From contig CBDFNN010000004.1 in assembly GCA_965250215.1 (NCBI GenBank), forward strand, positions 2,976,001-3,040,000: a stretch of DNA of 64,000 nt, read 5' to 3'. Position numbers and translations under genes: made by a program. Positions 61,957-64,000 of this stretch are shown here, piece after piece; within the stretch, counting starts at the first letter, position 1, and every line of letters begins with the position of its first letter. The DNA comes from CBDFNN01 sp965250215. GTDB taxonomy: Bacteria; Bacteroidota; Rhodothermia; Rhodothermales; DATKEJ01. Below the pieces are notes generated by a model, which was not told the origin of the DNA, ran no database searches, and saw nothing but the letters and a program-made list of their open reading frames with translations.

Positions 61957-63792
61957 CTAGGGTCTCTTTCTATTTCTGAAGAAAGAAATACCGCCACCTA
62001 CACCGCCAACGATCACATCTGAGTCTCCGTCCGCATCGATATCGCCAAAAGTTGGTGTTCCGAACTGGGGTACATCGAACACAAATGTTGAGTCTAAGGC
62101 AAAAACAATTCCGGCCGGACCGCTCTCATTTCTATACAAGCTAAGCCCATTCACATCCGATCCAATGAATAGGTCTTCGTCTCCATCATTGTCTTCGTCT
62201 GCAAAAACAGGAATACTCCGGCGACCAATATCCCAACCCCCGTATTTATCAGAAACCAAGGTGAACTTTGGTTCTTCCGGAGTGCCGTCGTTTAAATAAA
62301 AATTCATTGCTCCTGACGTCTCTCCAACCATTAAATCTAAGTCTCCGTCTCCATCAACGTCGCTAAGGTCAGGAGTCGTATTAGAACCCCTTGTTAGCGT
62401 TACGATAGCGTCACTTACTTTGACATAGTTAGGAGTCGCAGAGTTGCCTTGGTTTTCGAAATAGATCACAGAATTGCTCCACGAGCCTAGGAGCATGTCA
62501 AGATCTCCGTCAGCATCCAAGTCTCCGAAACTTGGTGCAAAATGATAGCCTTCCTCCAAGTCCATTTTTGACTTGTATTCGAAGCGCGCTAACGCTCGCG
62601 TACCGGTGTTTTCAAAATAGGCCAGGCGACCTGTCGACTTATCTAAAGGCTCAATTTTATTAGATACATATAGATCTAGATCACCGTCCGAATCCTGATC
62701 AACTAGCACGGGTATTGTCTCATTTCCTAGATCTAGGTTCGATATAAAGGTTGTCGTCCGATGCTTAAAGCCTTCTGGGGTTTGTTCGAAGTAGAAATAA
62801 TTATCGACCGTCGACATGTTGGCATCGAAGGCGCCTCCAAGGACTCCAATAAACAAATCAAGATCGCCGTCCAAATCCCAGTCAGCCAGAAGAGAAGCAT
62901 TATATCCACTGGTGACGAGAGGCTCATTGGTTGGAAAAGGCTGTGGCATACCGGTCAGATCGGGATCCTCGCAACTGCCGGTGTTCTCAATGAAAAGCAA
63001 ACCTGGTTCAAAAAAATCACCCCAAAACAAGTCTTGGTCACCGTCATCGTCGACATCACCAAAGGCCATTGTATTTGCTCCGTGATGGCCAGCAAATGCG
63101 CCTACTATTTCAATTCCTTCAAAATTATCGGTGACTAAATCAAAGATCGGGACGCCATCGTCTGACATGCTAGTCATTTCATATCTAGCCACTGTCCCTG
63201 TCAATTTTCCGATGAATAGATCTAGATTTCCGTCGCAATCAATGTCCGTAAGACTCGGAATGTTTTGTCGATCTGAAAAAAGAGCTTTCCCGTTGGAATC
63301 AACCAATGTCTCTGTAGCCAAGACGAAGTTTGGGCTTCCTACTCCACCATCATTTCGAAGGTATTTGATATAACTGAACCTCCGCTCGGTAAGTAAATCA
63401 AAATCTCCATCTCCATCCATGTCAACAAAGCGAAACCACTCACCAATATCTAGATCTGAAAATCGATCAGTTCGCCAGGTGAAAATCGGAGAGTTCGCTG
63501 TGCCGGTGTTTTCAAAGAACATAACCCGGCCGGAGGATTCTTGAATGAATTGGTCGTTGTCACCGTCAAGGTCGATGTCCAGAAATTGCGGACGAGGATA
63601 ATTCAAGCCACCTAAAAAAGGAAAGAGATACTCTTCGCCACTCTCACCAACCAATACGAAAGGGCTTACTTCTCTTTCGTAAGTCGGACCAGACTCTCCT
63701 AAATCACCAGAGTCACCGCTACTATTTTGTAGTGAAGAGCATGATGTGATACTCAATCCGGCAGCCAGAACGGCTAAAAATACTATCCTCAT
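61957..63792 (-). CDS. FG-GAP/VCBS-repeat lipoprotein
   Basis: A lipoprotein signal (SITSC, Cys at about 18) precedes a chain of about ten calcium-binding repeats with the DxDxDGxxD pattern (for example DIDLDGDND, DMDGDGDFD, DVDDDGDQD, DLDADGDLD, DVDGDGDLD, DIDADGDSD), each followed by VYFENTG- or LFIG-like strands. This is a seven- or eight-bladed FG-GAP propeller. The protein should sit on the outer membrane, facing periplasm or surface, and may bind glycan or protein. Its start codon overlaps the stop of the upstream propeller gene (ATGA at 63789-63792), indicating translational coupling. Confidence 0.9.
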   Translation of the reverse strand: MRIVFLAVLAAGLSITSCSSLQNSSGDSGDLGESGPTYEREVSPFVLVGESGEEYLFPFLGGLNYPRPQFLDIDLDGDNDQFIQESSGRVMFFENTGTANSPIFTWRTDRFSDLDIGEWFRFVDMDGDGDFDLLTERRFSYIKYLRNDGGVGSPNFVLATETLVDSNGKALFSDRQNIPSLTDIDCDGNLDLFIGKLTGTVARYEMTSMSDDGVPIFDLVTDNFEGIEIVGAFAGHHGANTMAFGDVDDDGDQDLFWGDFFEPGLLFIENTGSCEDPDLTGMPQPFPTNEPLVTSGYNASLLADWDLDGDLDLFIGVLGGAFDANMSTVDNYFYFEQTPEGFKHRTTTFISNLDLGNETIPVLVDQDSDGDLDLYVSNKIEPLDKSTGRLAYFENTGTRALARFEYKSKMDLEEGYHFAPSFGDLDADGDLDMLLGSWSNSVIYFENQGNSATPNYVKVSDAIVTLTRGSNTTPDLSDVDGDGDLDLMVGETSGAMNFYLNDGTPEEPKFTLVSDKYGGWDIGRRSIPVFADEDNDGDEDLFIGSDVNGLSLYRNESGPAGIVFALDSTFVFDVPQFGTPTFGDIDADGDSDVIVGGVGGGISFFRNRKRP

Positions 63793-64000
63793 GGAGTAAA
63801 TAATGGGCTTATTCCGGAAGCATATTGCTCCACTTCAATTACTTTCTTAATGCTTAGAGTCTCAGTGTCAATCACGGTGATTGTTCCGACCATTTCATTG
63901 TCGCCGAAATTATGTCGCGACTTGTAAGCTCCCTTCAAGTTGGCATTAGACACATATAAGGTCTTTCCATCTTCCGAAAGAGCGATGCCATGCGGCTGAG
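63789..64000 (-). CDS. C-terminal part of a YVTN-type beta-propeller protein
   Basis: The frame enters from the right edge of the window and stops at 63789-63791. The 69 visible residues include QPHGIALSEDGKTLYVSNAN and MVGTITVIDTETLSIKKVIEV, the YVTN blade pattern. The sequence does not show the N-terminus, so a signal peptide or extra domains cannot be judged. The stop overlaps the FG-GAP lipoprotein start. Confidence 0.82.
   Translation of the reverse strand, partial: QPHGIALSEDGKTLYVSNANLKGAYKSRHNFGDNEMVGTITVIDTETLSIKKVIEVEQYASGISPLFTP

Noticed and set aside
1..64000. CRISPR arrays, tRNA or rRNA genes, insertion sequences, prophage and known defence systems.
   Set aside because: I looked through all gaps and gene products and found no regular spacer arrays, cloverleaf-like genes, transposases or phage genes.

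Overview
The window is an ordinary-looking chromosomal segment from a Gram-negative bacterium of the Bacteroidota / Rhodothermota-Balneolota side of the FCB group. The reasons are a type IX secretion (T9SS) pair porU-porV, several T9SS-type C-terminal sorting domains, many outer-membrane beta-barrels of FCB type, a MetRS with the KxSTS signature typical of that group, and weak Shine-Dalgarno sites. I saw no tRNA, rRNA, CRISPR array, insertion sequence or phage gene. Coding density is high and strand switches are frequent.

Layout. 1-5650: 3' end of a PBP4-like peptidase, then hslV, a NYN-domain gene, hslU and metG, with the NYN gene overlapping hslU. 6211-10589: a small charged protein, a propeller/HEAT/cytochrome c protein, and rlmG. 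10694-16164: a composite surface protein, lpdA, and a GIDE-type membrane protein. 16177-25367: a sorting-domain protein, a HemW-like protein that has lost its iron-sulfur cysteines, a DUF192 lipoprotein, a 1196-residue SprA-like outer-membrane protein, an NHL propeller and purD. 25691-29714: a plus-strand envelope cluster (LPG-synthase-TM-type membrane protein, processive-type GT2, NodB deacetylase, second GT2).

29719-50886 is a long minus-strand run read from murA leftwards: murA, an M28 peptidase, a TPR membrane protein, an NtrC-type regulator, lolD, nadA, a LysM protein with a terminator, an MBL hydrolase, porU, porV, a dead M6-like protease with a sorting tail, a gluzincin/PD40/barrel protein and a DUF5683-like protein. 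51026-64000 holds a cysteine desulfurase behind an attenuator-like leader, a GT4, glutaryl-CoA dehydrogenase, two cupins, typA, a DUF5916 barrel, an LptF/G permease, an FG-GAP lipoprotein and a truncated YVTN propeller.

Much of the window serves the cell envelope: lipoprotein and LPS transport (LolD, LptF/G), peptidoglycan (MurA, PBP4-like, LysM), T9SS export and glycan synthesis. The most unusual items are the NYN gene inserted inside hslVU, the cysteine-less HemW homologue, the catalytically dead M6-like T9SS cargo beside porUV, three distinct heptanucleotide-periodic repeat elements, a hairpin spanning the start codon of the first GT2, and an attenuator-like leader before the cysteine desulfurase.
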